A stretch of DNA of 64,000 bases from Chelonoidis abingdonii (GCF_003597395.2 NC_133770.1:288177691-288241690), one strand, 5' to 3'; positions 21,305 to 33,469 are shown, counted from the stretch's first letter. Made by a program: numbers and translations. The notes: generated from the sequence alone by a model not told the origin.

Positions 21305-23750
21305 TGGAAGATAGATGGAGTCTAATTATTTGATTAGGAGCAAATTCTAAGTAATTTGTAGGGACTCAACCTCCCTTGAGATCCTCATCCATCATCTAGC
21401 CCACATTGTATTTTTATCTCTTAAAAATTGCTCAGTGCTACATTATTGACATGTAACAGAACAGCTTTCAACAGTGGTTCTTACTGGGAGTTGCTGTTAC
21501 TCCCCTATTTAACACACAGCATCTGTAGAATGCTCTAGTTTTTATTTTGTGTGCCTGTTTGTACTTACAGGATAATCTTGAGTGCCCATCACCCTGACTG
21601 AAAGTGACGTACCGATCTGGACATTCTTCCCACACTTAAATGTAGACCTGAAACCTGAGTATTTGCCAACCTACAGTCTTCTGGAGAGGGTTTCTCCCTG
21701 GTTTTGTCTCATTCATAAGAGTAGCACCTCTGCCAACACAACGTCCTTTCACAGCACTGGTTCAGAACCCTGCCAGTCCTTTCACAGTACATAGCAGGGA
21801 GAACATGGTTGCCACACTCCAGAATAAGTGGGAGGGAAAACTACATGCTAGCACAGGAAAGAGGCTGTACTAGACTTACTCCTTGCATGCCTTCTCCCTT
21901 ACTTATATGTATGATTAAAAAAAAGTCCAGGTATGGGCACCTCTTAGAAAGGATGATCCTCATGCTCACTGTGTACTGCCCCTCTTTGATCTCATTTCTA
22001 TGACATGGCTGCCATGCAGCACTATTACTGACAATGTGGGGTCAGGGGGTTCCCCGAGCTCTTTCTCTCACCTATTTTTATTTTGTGCATGTGTCACTCT
22101 GTACCTATACTCTGCAGGATCAAACCCTAATAACCAAAGCCCTTTTCACAGTAAATCGGACTTCCTCAGAGATCTCCCTTACAAGCACTCCCCTAGCTTA
22201 GGTCAGAGCCCAAAGGGAAAGTAGATGAGATGGTGTTTGGAAGCAAAGTAGCACAGGGAAGCTTAATCATTACCAGTTACATTGGTGAGATACATGGGAG
22301 TCATGCACATGAATCACTGGGGCAAGACTGTATGATATGGACCCATTGCAATGAGAGGCTTCCCACTCATTTCATTACGTGACTTGCTCCACCAGCACTG
22401 GCTGAGAACAAAAATGCGTCATATGTCACCCCCTATGTGAAATCCTCCATTTACAGTCACTTGAAACACTTTCTAATTGGTTCGTCTAATTTCAGATGAA
22501 AACTGTATTTCAGAGAATAGTACAGCTGTATCTCCAGAATAAAAGTCACCCTCTTGTGCTAAGGAACTCAATGACTTGTTTTGTTCAGACACTTTTTATC
22601 TTCTCCACATGCTGATAATCCATTCCAAGTTATATGTAATGGTAAAATAGCTGCAGTGCCTGAAGTCATATTCAAGGTGAACTGTCTTTCTAGCTTGAAA
22701 AGAGAAGAGCCATCTTTCAGATGAGATACAAAACCAGAGGTCCTGACCATTTGTGGTCATTAAAGAGAAACGACAGTACAATTTGGGAGAGCAGCAGTGT
22801 CCAGTTATACTCTTTCTTCCTGCAATGCCCCTTGTTGTTCAAATGATTCTGTTGTTCTTTGCCTCCTGCTCTAGACTTCCGCATAGTGTTTCTGTGGGCA
22901 GTTAGGTAGCTGCTATTTTCTGCCCTAGAGATAGCTGTTTTTTAATGGCGGATGGAAGTGATGCTGGAATGGGGTATGAAAACTTCATGCAGGGCCAGGG
23001 AGGGACTGCAACTGGCTCCCCCCTACATCATGTGCCAGCAATGTGACAGGATCTGACTGCTGGCGGGAACAGTCAGGAGAAACTGGGTTGGTCTCAGAGA
23101 GGGCTGCACTGACAAGAAAAGGACGTTACTTCCAGTTTCAGAGAGAACTAAATTTTCTAGCCTTGAGGCCTTCATCTGGTCTCTGACCCAAGCCACTGGG
23201 AGGGTTGAGAAAGGCAAGTCTTGTTTTCCAGACACCTCGACCATTAGGGGGCAGACTGCCGAGGGCTCATCCTCCACCATCAGAGCCAGAATCTGAATAC
23301 AATGTCCATGGACTTTTGCTTCTCTGATTCATTCTTTGCTGCATGGGCAAGTGCAAGAGGCCCACTTTTACTCCCTGAGAGAAAGGGAAGGCCTGGCTTT
23401 GGACTCGGAAGTCTGAACCAGACTCCAGATCATATCTGAGCTGGAGCAGTGATCTTTATATAACTGGTTTGATAAGTAAATGGAAACAAAGAAATGTCCC
23501 TTTTCTCCCTTATCTTCAGCCTGGAGGAGTTCCCATATTTTCAGTTCCTGCTATTGGACATCTGCTGTGAAGTGCTGCAGCCTATGGCTGGACTGTAAGT
23601 GCTCTGCAGATATGAGGTGGTCAGCAGAGCAGAGTCTCACTCAAGTGTTACTGTGAGGGGGTAGAAGGATCCACACTGGGAAGGAGGGGGTTTAGGAGGC
23701 TGACAGGCTCTTCACTGGCAAATAAAGGGCTAGAGAAAGTCTATGGACTA
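21305..23750. other. long stretch without recognisable gene or repeat
   Basis: About 2.4 kb. I see only short frames without domains, and no LTR, SINE or LINE text that I can support. This is one of the longer apparently unique tracts of the window. Confidence 0.45.
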
Positions 23751-23869
23751 GGGTGACCAGACAGCAAGTGTGAAAAATCGGGAGGGCGGTGAGGGGTAAT
23801 AGGAGCCTATATAAGAAAAAGACCCAAAAATTGGGACTGTCCCTATAAAATCAGGACATCTGGTCACCC
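23751..23869. mobile_element. 119-bp MITE with TA duplication
   Basis: Inverted ends GGGTGACCAGA and TCTGGTCACCC enclose 119 bp, with TA on both sides (23749-23750 and 23870-23871). The middle 'ggagcctatataagaaaaagacccaaaaattgggactgtcc' is characteristic of one turtle family. The TA duplication suggests Tc1/mariner-type mobilisation. It is well preserved. Confidence 0.8.
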
Positions 23870-24178
23870 TACTGTGGACCCAGTTGGCCTCGCCCTGCTA
23901 CACCTGCAGCCAATCTCAGGTGTGGAGAGCAGAGATGAAAGGAAGAGAACTAGCCCAGTGAGGGGCCAACCAGAAAAAAGGGCAGAGCTCTGCCTGTCTT
24001 GATGGGAGAGCAGCCTGGTAGAAGCTTGCTTGCCATCTAGGTCTGCCCTTCTAGAAGGGACATTCCGGCCCCCTGGGGGAAGATGGTGGTAGGAGGGGAA
24101 AACTTGGTGAAAACACACCCTTTGGGAGATTAATCCTGAACAGGAGGCGGGTCCTCACTGAAGGTTTGTGGTACAACC
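23870..24178. other. no recognisable feature
   Basis: About 310 bp between the MITE and the gypsy LTR. I see no gene or known repeat. Confidence 0.4.
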
Positions 24179-24401
24179 TGTAAGTGTCTTGGGGTTCATG
24201 AAATAACAAACCAGTGAATGAAAAAGGAAATAAACTTTAATAAAACAAACCAGAGAGCCTCTCTGGTGAACTGCTGCACACACTTATGTGGTGTTCGCAA
24301 TGCCCCCTTCCAGGCCACATCTGCAAATGCCTATGTTCATAATACTGTCCCTTATGAGGGAGCATCTCTAAATTATAGTCTTCTATGAACATATCTTTAC
24401 A
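24179..24401 (-). mobile_element. LTR of a Ty3/gypsy element, minus strand
   Basis: Read on the minus strand the LTR begins TGTAAAGATATGTTC and ends ...CAAGACACTTACA, 223 bp with 5-bp inverted termini (TGTAA / TTACA). A purine-rich tract (AAGAGGGAAGA on the minus strand, 24402-24413) abuts its start, as a polypurine tract should before a 3' LTR. Minus-strand gypsy pol remains lie 0.5 kb further right (24920-26440), so this is most likely that element's 3' LTR. No matching 5' LTR was found on the right. Confidence 0.7.
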
Positions 24402-24508
24402 TCTTCCCTCTTAAAGAAAAACAAATTAACTCATATACACATGTATACATATATATACAAATTAACATAAATATCACTTAATTTGTTTTTCTTTAAGAGG
24501 GAAGATGT
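24399..24508. repeat. perfect 31-bp inverted repeat at the polypurine tract
   Basis: Bases 24399-24429 (ACATCTTCCCTCTTAAAGAA...) are matched exactly in inverse by 24478-24508, with a 48-bp AT-rich loop that contains 'tatacatatatatac'. One arm includes the polypurine tract and the first bases of the LTR. The perfect match is unusual, because the neighbouring pol is heavily decayed. Confidence 0.85.
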
Positions 24509-24919
24509 GTGTGTACATAGACAGCTAACAACTGTTTAATAACACATGCATTTAATTCTCAACCAATGTAGTTCATTTCCGTAAATCCTATGTGTCAACT
24601 ACCTAGAGAGGAGAGGTTGCCAGCACATCACTCTTGAGTGAGTCTTTACTACTCACTTTCCTCAAGTATCCCTTCTCCAAGCAGGTTAGCAAGTCTCTGT
24701 GAGTCTTTTGGGAGGTTTAATCTCCTTTTCTGATCTTCTGTAATATTTCTTTTTGGAGGATCATTGGAATTACAGCTTTACTGCTCTTGAAAGTTAACCC
24801 ATCTATCACAGTTAGTTCATGTCTGCAGTTTCAATAGTGTCTTATACTTGGAGAGCACCAGCTTATTTCTTCAGGCCTCCCTTTAATTATCACTTCTTTA
24901 AGGATTCCCAATGATGCAT
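24509..24919. other. no recognisable feature; probably internal sequence of the gypsy element
   Basis: It lies between the LTR with its polypurine tract and the end of pol, so it is probably decayed integrase or 3' untranslated sequence of the minus-strand element. I could not recognise a domain. Confidence 0.35.
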
Positions 24920-26440
24920 CTTTCTCCATTTCCTCTCTTATTTGTTACAGTTTCCTGTTAGCTATGGGAATTGACTTTACAATCAGATCTACATAAGCTT
25001 GCATCTCTGGCTCTAAAGTCTTCTTTGGTTTCATGAACAGACACTGCTCTGGAAAGTGCATCAGTGGTGAACATGAATTTCCGGGTGTGTAGATCACAAC
25101 CAAATCATACTTTTGAAGCTTTATCATCATTCTTTGAATCCTTAAGGTACAGGCAGGGGCTTATGGTCCATTTCAGCTTCCACTGTCTGTCCATAAATAT
25201 TCTGATTGAATCTCTCACAGGCAAACAATATTTCTAGAAGCTCCTTCTTGATCTGAGCATATCTGGATTCTGCTTCAGTCAGTGACTTGGATGCACATGC
25301 CACTGGTGGCCAGCAATCCTTCTATTTATGTAAAATCACTACCCTTAACTCAGACTGTAAAGAATCTGTCGACATTTTAATAGGCTTTCCTGGTGCATAG
25401 AATTTAAACACTATCTCTTGTATCAGTTGCTGTTTTAAACCTTCCCATGATTCTTTCTTCACCCCAATACCATTCATTTTTATTCTCTAGGAGTTTTCTC
25501 AAAGCCACTGCTTTGGTAGATAGATTAAGTATGAATTTTCCAAGATAATGAACCATTCCCAGGAACCACTGGACATCTTTCTTTGACTGCGGATGTGGCA
25601 TTTCAATGGCTGAAATTTTTCCTCTTATCAGGTTTTATACCTTTGTTGGAATTAATGTTCCCAACAAAAGTCATTTCTGTAACTCATAAAACACATCTCT
25701 ATTTAGTTTGAAGTTTGCTGCTCTAGTTACATCCAGGATATCCCAAAATCTACAATTATGCTCCTTTTACGTTGAGCCCCAGATGATGATGTCATCCATT
25801 GAGGTGTAAACCATTAATATGTTCACAGATCACATGAATGGCTTTTGGTACACTTCTGGTGTCAAAACTATGCCGAAGGGTAAGCATAAATATCTGTATC
25901 TTCCAAATGGGATAGTAAATGTGCATAGCTTTGAGTTTTCTTCAGTTAATTTTAACTGCCAAAACCCTGAGGATGCATCTAATTTACTGAAATACTGAAC
26001 ATTTGCAAATTGAGCCATAATCTCTTCTGTGGCTGGTAGTTTGAAAAGTTCTTTTTTTACAGCCTTGTTGAGGTCTCTGGGATCATATATGTAGCTGTCC
26101 ATTACTTTTCTCCACAGTGATGAGGGAGTTCACCTATTCTGTTGGCCCCTCAATTTTTTGTATTCTTTGCATTCTTTTCACCATTGCAAGCTCAGCCTTG
26201 AGTTTATCATGGAGTGAAAATGGCACCTTTCTACACGGATGGATAATTGGAGGGTCCTGCTTTTTTATCCGAATTGTATGCTCACCCTCCAAGCAACCCA
26301 ATCCTTGAAAGAGGTCATGATAGTCCTGAAAGAGTCCCTCATAGCCAGGATCAGTATGATTTTGTAGTGAGACCACCGGTTTTACTAAACTGAGTTTCAC
26401 ACATGCAGCCAGGCCTAAAATTGGTGTCCACACAACCCAG
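24920..26440 (-). pseudogene. Ty3/gypsy pol remnant (RT and RNase H)
   Basis: Minus-strand pieces follow in pol order. 26433-26134 holds the stretch before RT (DLFQGLGCLEGEHTIRI, PIIHPCRKVPFSLHDKLKAE). 26102-25830 holds the RT core (DPRDLNKAVK, FSKLDASSGFWQLKL, FGRYRYLCLPFG). At about 25775-25800 the active-site region reads SMDDIIIWG. 25601-25404 holds the post-RT segment (FLGMVHYLGKFI). 25130-24945 holds the end of RNase H (LQKYDLVVIYTPG). Stops and frameshifts separate all pieces, so no polyprotein can be made. The style fits mag-type gypsy elements. Integrase, protease and gag of the same element were not recognised. Confidence 0.85.
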
Positions 26441-26699
26441 TTTTTGATTTGTTTTGTTCCTGATCACCTCTGAACCTTAGGGGGTAGGACTGAAGGGTAC
26501 TTTAGCTGGAGAACCAAAGCACCACAACACTGGACCTCATTGGGACAGCAACATATCAGTTAAGATGCACAGCAGGGTGATCTGTGGCCTGAAGGGTTAC
26601 CAGGGGGTGCCATCCTGGCAACATGGTTACAAAATTGGTTGAGAAGGTGGGACTTGACCTAACCCGCATGGAAGGGAACAGGTCAGGACTTAAAAAAAG
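26441..26699. other. junction between two retroelement pieces
   Basis: Non-coding stretch between minus-strand pol and plus-strand gag. It may hold the leader of the gag element. No LTR was seen. Confidence 0.35.
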
Positions 26700-27340
26700 A
26701 AAACAAAACTACATTGTATAAGAAAGCACCCCCACCAGTAATATGGACATGGAGCATTACTGAAATGGATGGCCGGGCAAAATGCTTAGCAAGCACAGCA
26801 GTTCCTCCAGCAGATGCCCGCCCCCGGCATCAGCCACTGATTCAGGATTTAACAGCCCAGCAGCAGCTAGTGCAGCAGGTTCTGACCATAGTGCAACCAT
26901 CCACAATGTCTGGGTCTTCTGGCACAGGTTGGGAAACCACCCCAGTATCAGTCAGACTAGCAAGGATGAGACCTGAAAATGATCCAGAGAACTTTATTGA
27001 AAATTTTGAGCAGGTGGAAATGGAAGCATGGTGGCCACCCAAGAAATGGGCAATCTTAATGTCTCCATATTTGACTGGGATGATGCAAGCGGCCTGTCAT
27101 AGTTTAGACCCTATGACAGCACAAGATTATGCCTGAGTCAAAGTGGCCATTTTGGACTCATTGGATATCTTGAATTTATTGCCATAAATTTCAGGAGGAG
27201 CAATATCCTCTGAGCCACAGGGCCTGCACTGTGGCCCAGAAGCTACACAAGTGTTGTTGGCAGTGGTTCAGGCTTAGAAAAAGACAGGAGTTGCAGTAGT
27301 GGGAATGATTCTGCTCAGACATTGATATTGATGCTAGAGG
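26700..27340 (+). pseudogene. retrotransposon gag remnant (Gmr1/gypsy type)
   Basis: An open stretch (26714-27136) has a Gln-rich part (TAQQQLVQQVLTIVQ) and then a capsid-like stretch with MRPENDPENFIENFEQV, WPPKKWAILMSPYLTG and AACHSLDPMTAQDYA. After an in-frame stop it continues as VKVAILDSLDILN. The same pattern occurs in gag of the complete element at 39.8-40.9 kb ([45 protein letters not shown]). Gag would form the particle around the RNA. No zinc knuckle or pol follows. It lies head-to-head with the unrelated pol at 24.9-26.4 kb, so the locus is a mosaic. Confidence 0.7.
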
Positions 27341-27517
27341 GGGGTCAAGTGTGTCTAGCAGCTACAGACACCTAGTCCCATAGTCTGCCCTTCCTCTCAG
27401 ACCAGATTTTGTACATCATTTAAAGGATGGAGCTGGCGATGAATTGCCTATCTGAGAACTCAGTCTGCCTGTGCACAATGCACTTGCCCAACCTTTCCCT
27501 GCCAGTCTTTAAGGGGG

Positions 27518-28236
27518 TGTCATAGGTTTCACCTCCACTCTGGACTTTAGAGTACAGATATGAGGACCTGCATGTGAACCCCTAAGCTGAATTACCACCT
27601 TAGATCTGGTTTTGCTGCCACCACTCCCAAGTACTAACTCCCTTCCCTGGATAGTCTTGAGAGACTTCTTCACCAATTTCCTGGTGAACATCGATCCAAC
27701 CCCTTAGATCTTAACACCAGGAGAATTTAACCATCCTCTCTTCTTTCCCCCACCAATTCCTGGTGAGTCCAGATCCAATCCCCTTGGATTTTAACACAAG
27801 GAAAAATCAATCAGATTCTTAAAAATAAGGCTTTTAATTAAAGAAAAGAAAGGTAAAAGAAAAAAAAACCTTTGGGAGAGACTTAGCCCATATCAGCTAC
27901 TGCTCACAAACATCATCCAAACACCAGAGGATGTTCCTGGCAAAAACTTAGTACACAAAGAATCTAATTTGTATTCCTAATTGCACAAAGACAAACTCAC
28001 AAAGAAAATAAACACATAAACCTATTTATTCCTTTCTAAACTTACTACTCTGAATAGAGGCTGGTTCCTTGACTTTTTTCACTCCAGCTGAACGGAAACT
28101 AAAAAGGAAAAACCTTCCTTTCTTTGAACATCTTTTTCCCCATTGGCTTCCTCTGGTGGTGTCAGCTAGGCTAGGTGAACTTCTTAACCCTTTACAGGTA
28201 AAAGAGGCATTAACCCTTAACTATCTGTTTATGACA
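27518..28236 (-). mobile_element. solo LTR, minus strand, GGGGG flanks
   Basis: The element has TGTCATA at its left edge and TATGACA at its right edge (719 bp). It is flanked by GGGGG on both sides (27513-27517 and 28237-28241), so the target duplication is 4 or 5 bp. On the minus strand it starts TGTCATAAACAGATAGTTAAGGG and has 'acctgtaaagggttaag' near the start, the same opening as the LTR at 45935. There is no internal region. Confidence 0.8.
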
Positions 28237-28309
28237 GGGGGTAACCTGTTAGGTCATATTTATCAGCTTGTGCCAATTCAGGGCTATTCCATACAGCATA
28301 TAAATGTGT

Positions 28310-28441
28310 CAAGTATCAGAGGGGTAGTCGTGTTAGTCTGGATCTGTAAAAAGCAACAAAGAGTCCTGTGGCACCTTCACCCATGAAAGCTTATGCTCCA
28401 ATACATTTGTTAGTCTATAAGGTGCCACGGGACTCTTTGTT
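28310..28441 (+). mobile_element. short Penelope-type terminal element
   Basis: It begins 'tcaagtatcagaggggtagtcgtgttagtctgg' and has 'caacaaagagtcctgtggcacctt' facing its inverse 'aaggtgccacgggactctttgttg', with 'catgaaagcttatgctccaata' between. The flanks GCATATAAATGTG (28297-28309) and GCATATAAGTGCG (28442-28454) are an imperfect 13-bp duplication. It is related to the elements at 6365 and 17171. Confidence 0.75.
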
Positions 28442-28454
28442 GCATATAAGTGCG

Positions 28455-30061
28455 TATAACCCTAACCCAGCTTCAATCTGTATTTCATGATCAGAGGCAT
28501 TAGGAATTCTGCATTTGTATGTTTTGGAAAGTTATTGGTATGTCAGGAGGATCCCAAAACCCAAAGGAGAGTTCTCTAAACCCTCATTGATGCAAGGATA
28601 TGGATGAGGGAATCTATGGAGGGTGTTCAAAGCACTCATTGCTTTGATTGACTGGGGGGACAGGGGTGAGACAGAGATATAGTTCAAGAGTGCCTGCTTC
28701 CCAGCAGCCCAGCTCCATGCCTTAGTCACCTATATACTCATCAATCGCTTTTTCTTCAGGGCATATGGCACTGAAAACCATTCTGTTCCGAGAACAGCAC
28801 TGATGACTTGAACAGATTTCAGAGCTTACATGTGAGTAAAATCTGCATTTGTCACTGTAGATATTGGGATGGCTCCCACTGTGTGATTAAGATGCTGTCC
28901 TTTCAAAATGATGCACCACATCTGTAGAGTCTCCCACAGGGACAGGACCAAAGCCTGTAACTGTAACACTCTTTATTCCAGGAGGTGCCATTGCCTCAAG
29001 GATCCAAACCACATTTAGAGCAAGAGTTTTACAACAGAGAACTGGAGAGAGAATGCCCTACAAGGCATATAGCTGGGAAACCTGTGAACAGAGGAGGGAT
29101 CTGTCTTTTTCTTTTGGGGTTCTGATAAGCTACACTAAAGTAGCTCAGAACAAACCAGGGCAGCTTGCAAAGGGCAATTTTGCGCTCATTGTCTGCCTGC
29201 CACCTTTAGATGTCTGTCTGCTCTTAGGTGGATTTTGCAAGTTAAGTTCATTCACCATGCAAGATTCTAGCTACGGGGAGCAGCTCAGCAGGTTCCTGTG
29301 ATTTTATTTTACCAATGTGTCTATTTTTCAGGGACTTGTCCTTGGTAATCAGTAGGAAAGAGGATTGTATAAACAGCTCTTCATTTAAGAGTGCTTGATT
29401 GTGGCCTTGCGTGTCAGTGAGTATTCAAAGAGCTGGAAAAATTCTCTGAGCATTCTGTAAAAATACAGGGCAAATGTGTGTAGGTTTTTACAGTGGGTTC
29501 TAGACAAAGTGAAAATGCAGCTTCTTTTTCTACAGTGCAATTCCAAGCACTGCAAAGTGCCCAGCTTCTACAGTGATGGAGAAAGCACTTAGATACTGAT
29601 ACAGAAAGAAGAGGCTTCTTACTTAGTGACATGTGTAAGATGCTATAAGTACTGGCTTTACCCCTTCCTGTGGTTTCTATCAGTCATTAAGGTGTGTGAA
29701 TCTCTCCTGCCCATTTACACTGGGTAAAACGGCAGGAATAGCATAAGGGGACATAAAAGCCCCAGAAGAGTGTGTCTGAACAAGGAATTGCTGCCAGGGA
29801 GCCCCGAGGTAACTCCAGGCTAACGGAGTGACCAGCGAGTGAGGTGTGGCTGGAAAGGGGTGTATGACTTTGTGGGGCTAATTTGGGGTGAGCTCTCAAG
29901 GAAGAGGAAGGCTCTTGTTCCTGAGAGGAAAGGGTGAGAGAGGAGATGCGGGGAGGAAGAGAGATATAAGTTGCTTTGACTCCTGTCCCTCACTAATTTC
30001 TGAGTGTGGATCCTTTCCATTAGGATGAAAAGCCCTATGACAGAACAGGATAGCAGCCTGT
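28455..30061. other. long stretch without recognisable gene or repeat
   Basis: About 1.6 kb. A purine-rich tract lies near 29880-29970. The short open frames have no domain. Confidence 0.4.
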
Positions 30062-30265
30062 GGTCAAGTCTACAATATCAACTTATATTGGTATAAATAC
30101 GTCGCTCAGGTGTGTGAAAAATTGCATTTATACTGACCTAACCCCTGCTGTAGACATTTCTGTGTGAATGGGCAGGCTTCACGGTAGCAGTTTAACTATG
30201 CTGATGGGAGAAGCTTCTTCACTGAAGCTTTACATCTGTGCCACTGCAGCATTTTAAGTGTCCTT
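30062..30265. mobile_element. MITE fragment
   Basis: The text 'tatcaacttatattggtataaatacgtcgctcaggtgtgtgaaaaatt', 'gacctaacccctgctgtagac' and 'ctgatgggagaagcttcttc' is typical of an abundant turtle MITE with internal palindromes. It ends 'gccactgcagcattttaagtg'. No target duplication was seen. Confidence 0.6.
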
Positions 30266-30273
30266 AGCAAGAG

Positions 30274-30532
30274 CAGGGCCACCTCCAAGTTTTCCGCCAG
30301 CCCAAGCGGCAAAAAAACTCAAAAACAAACCCACGGCTGCGCGATCGCACCGCTCCACTCTTCAGTGGCAATTCAGCTGCGGGTCCTTCGCTCTGAGAGG
30401 GACTGAGGGACCCGCCGTGGAATTTCCGTGGAAGACCTGGACATGGTGCCCCTATAGTGGCCAGAGGGCCCCCCATTGGTATTGGCCGCCCCAAGCACCT
30501 GCTTCTTTAGCTGGTGCCTGGAGCCGGCCTGG
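30274..30532. mobile_element. hAT-type MITE with 8-bp duplication
   Basis: The ends CAGGGCCACCTCCA and, inverted, CCAGGCCGGCTCCA bound 259 bp. The flanks AGCAAGAG (30266-30273) and AGTAAGAG (30533-30540) match in 7 of 8. Subterminal 'ccagcccaagcggc' and 'gccgccccaagcacctg' fit the family. It is CpG-bearing, GC-rich and non-coding. Confidence 0.8.
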
Positions 30533-30540
30533 AGTAAGAG

Positions 30541-31204
30541 CTTTCCCTCTCAATAAAACCAATCCCTGTTTCCAAGCCTGTGGGTGAGTGACTCTGTGTT
30601 GAACACGAGCTGCTGCTCTATTTCTGTGGCAGTCAGAGCACGTCCAGTGTTTAGCAAGTTATTGGTGAAGCACTGAATATGAAAGGCACCATGCTTTTTG
30701 AGTTTGTTAACACAAGGCACCCAGAAGTGCGATTCTGAGACCAATTCCCCACCATTAGGGAAGTGTGCAGGTCCTGACACTTAACTCCGATTGATTTAGG
30801 CTTGGTATCTATTCGCCTTCTCTCCAAGATTCACCCGCCTCAGCAGGGCTCAGAAACATCTGCAATTAGAAGCTCCCTCCTTCCAAGTACATTTCCCAGG
30901 GTATCGTTCACAGCAAGAAGTGATACTGATCTCACAAACTTCCAGACTCTCGGACCGAGTGACTCTCTTTAAAGGCCAACACAGTGAACCTAGCAGGGAC
31001 TTTTATGGTCATTGTCATACAGAAGCAGCAGCTGGACTGAGGGAGAGGTGGGGATGAACACTCAAGATCATACACTTCGAGGCACTTCCTTGTCAGAGAT
31101 AGAGACTACCAAAGAATGGACTGCAATTCATTGAAAACTATGGGCCAGATTCTCCTTGTGCGTATATCAGCACAATGTCCTCAGTTACTATTGCAGTAAC
31201 AGCT
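30541..31204. other. no recognisable feature
   Basis: Apparently unique non-coding sequence. Confidence 0.4.
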
Positions 31205-31363
31205 AGGAATCATAGATGATTAGGGTTGGAAGGGACCTCAGAGATCATCTAGTCCAACCCCCTGCTCAGGCAGGACTAATCCCTAAATAGCCCCCTCCAG
31301 GATTGAATTCACAACCTTGGGTTTAGCATACCAATGCTCAAACCACTGAGCTATCCCTCCCTC
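31205..31363 (-). repeat. tRNA-derived turtle SINE, minus strand
   Basis: Inverted copy of the SINE at 17454. The CR1-like tail is on the left ('atcatagatgattagggttggaagggacctcagagatcatctagtcc'). The tRNA-like head is on the right, with the inverted B box near 31301-31310 and the inverted A box CCACTGAGCTA at 31343-31353. The middle is shorter than in the plus-strand copy. Confidence 0.9.
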
Positions 31364-32255
31364 CCACTGAGAGTTGTGGACCAGCCTTCATTGTGTTAAA
31401 TGTTAAGTGCAAACACAGTAAGATAGTCCTTGCCAGATTCACATGCAAGTAATATATGAGAATCAGGGCCTGTGTATCTCTCTTGTACTTCTAAAATGCA
31501 TTGCAGCACTGAAATAATACACAGGTGGAGATGAGTGCATACAAAGCAAAGAAGAAATGAACAGGACATTAAAAAAATCTTGCTGTAAAGCAATTGTGCT
31601 GCATTAGAATGGCATTAGCAGTTGCGTTCTTAACTATGCCTTTCAAGTAACACTTAAGTGCTTTATCTTGGATTGAAGTACATTGTTTTGAATGAGTTTT
31701 GGTATTTTTGTTCTTTGAAATCGCTGAACTTTCCATATCAGAGACTAGCATGTGTGAATGGGATAACACTCTCCCATTCTTTCTAAGAGCACTTTAATGA
31801 TATTTGCTGGGTTATTTAGTCTGACTGATTATCACGAGGCCAGATAAAAGATGGTGGGCTTTTTCCTTCCCCTCCCCATCCCAGAATCACTCAGGATATG
31901 AATTTATAGGATAAAGTCAACTAAGCCCTAAGGAATGGATTAGATAAAAATAAGCAATTGCTGTTAAAGCTTAGTATTTAGATCAGAAAATTCTTTTAAA
32001 CAAAAATGCCATCATGTTGCTTTATCCATGGCTGTTTATTATTTCTCTTCTCTCCAGCCATGACTTTCACAACAAAAATCTGAGAAAAGTTACTCTAGCA
32101 GACATATTGATGGGCTTTGTGTTCCCAAAGGTAGAAAACGCCTAGTACATGAAGGCCATAAGTTTCACTGAAATAAGACAAAGGCAGTACCACTGGTATC
32201 GATGTACTGCCATACTGCAATCAAGATATTTATCCCTCACTCCCTGGGCTAGCAG
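31364..32255. other. no recognisable feature
   Basis: About 890 bp of AT-rich, apparently unique non-coding sequence. Confidence 0.4.
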
Positions 32256-32604
32256 TAGAGCTGGGCAATTTTTTTGGGGGGGGGGAGGAGTTAAATAGTA
32301 AATTTGCCCTTCAAACTGCATTTTTCAGGGCATCCAAACTATTTGTGAATTTGGGTAGAATTCAGTGAACAGTTGACTGAAAAACAAAACTAAACTAAAA
32401 ATAAGAATTTCAGAAACGTGAAGACAGTTTGATTTGAAAATATCCTTTCGAACGTCGACTCATAATGAAGTTTTTTTATTTAGTCAATAAAAACAGAAAA
32501 CACCTCAGTTTCAGCTCAAACAAACCAAATATTGGGAAGGGAGGGGGATTTCTTTGGATCAGCCACCAAACCAAAACTAAAATCCGATTATTCACTCAGC
32601 TCTA
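32256..32604. mobile_element. MITE with TAGAGCTG ends
   Basis: TAGAGCTGGGCAA on the left faces TTCACTCAGCTCTA on the right. The flanks GCTAGCAG (32248-32255) and GCTAGTGG (32605-32612) match in 6 of 8, which suggests a hAT-type duplication. The interior is A/T-rich with a G run at 32274-32286 and no ORF. A likely relative lies at 61480. Confidence 0.65.
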
Positions 32605-32612
32605 GCTAGTGG

Positions 32613-33469
32613 TAATATAGGGTGCTATAGGGAAAGCATTTTGCATTGCTTTCAAATGACCTCTTTTGGCTGATGCTTGGACTAGCATTGGCAGGGACTG
32701 CACCCAGGTGAGCAGAGGTTCTGTGCAGTGATTGTGCTTCAAGCTGGGGTGAAGGGGGTAAGTGGCGATGAGCTCTAGAGAACTGCTTCAAAAACAACTC
32801 CCTGACAAGAGGATAGGGAGAGGTTCTTGTTTACAGTAGTTTATATGCATGAGTCTTACATTATGGGAAATGCACACTTGTAAATGAACTGGTCTTTCTG
32901 CAAAATGTTTGTTGTTTAAGGCTGTCTTGAATCTGGAAGAGGAACGGCAAAGATATATTCCCTGAGGCACTCCTAAAGCAAGAGATTTTTCCAAAAGTGC
33001 TCAGAAAAGGTGCTGGGAAACATCCTCTCTAACCACAGGAGAAGGTCAGCGCAGCACAAGCACTGGCAGTATGAGCTTCCCTCAATCCTGTCCTGACCTA
33101 TACGCCTCAGCTCTGCCCTGTTCTGAAGCCACAACTTGTAGGGCAGAATGGGAGTGGGCATGATTTGGAGACCGCTGTGCAGCTTACTTTGCTCACTAGC
33201 ACACAGCAGGTCTCTGGGTGCTTGGGCAGCCAGCAGTGGTGCAGATGGAAGCTGCAACACTCTAGAAGTTCTCCAGTGTTCCCCGCCCTGGTTCTACCAC
33301 CACTGCATCCTAGAAAGGAGTCACAGTGGCAGAGGGAAGTCGAGGAGGAATTCCTTTGCCTTCTGATCCATGCTGAGGGCAGGAGGGAGGACTTTGGCTA
33401 TAAGGATAAAGTGCTGTGTAAAAGGGGTAAGCAGTGAGGTGGCAAAATTTGCAAATACATAATTACTCA
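32613..33469. other. no recognisable feature
   Basis: About 860 bp. The frames at 33148-33437 show no domain. Confidence 0.4.

Noticed and set aside
20447..21333. Overlapping frames of 98-120 codons
   Set aside because: They lie on GC-rich hAT miniature elements with target duplications. No domain is seen.
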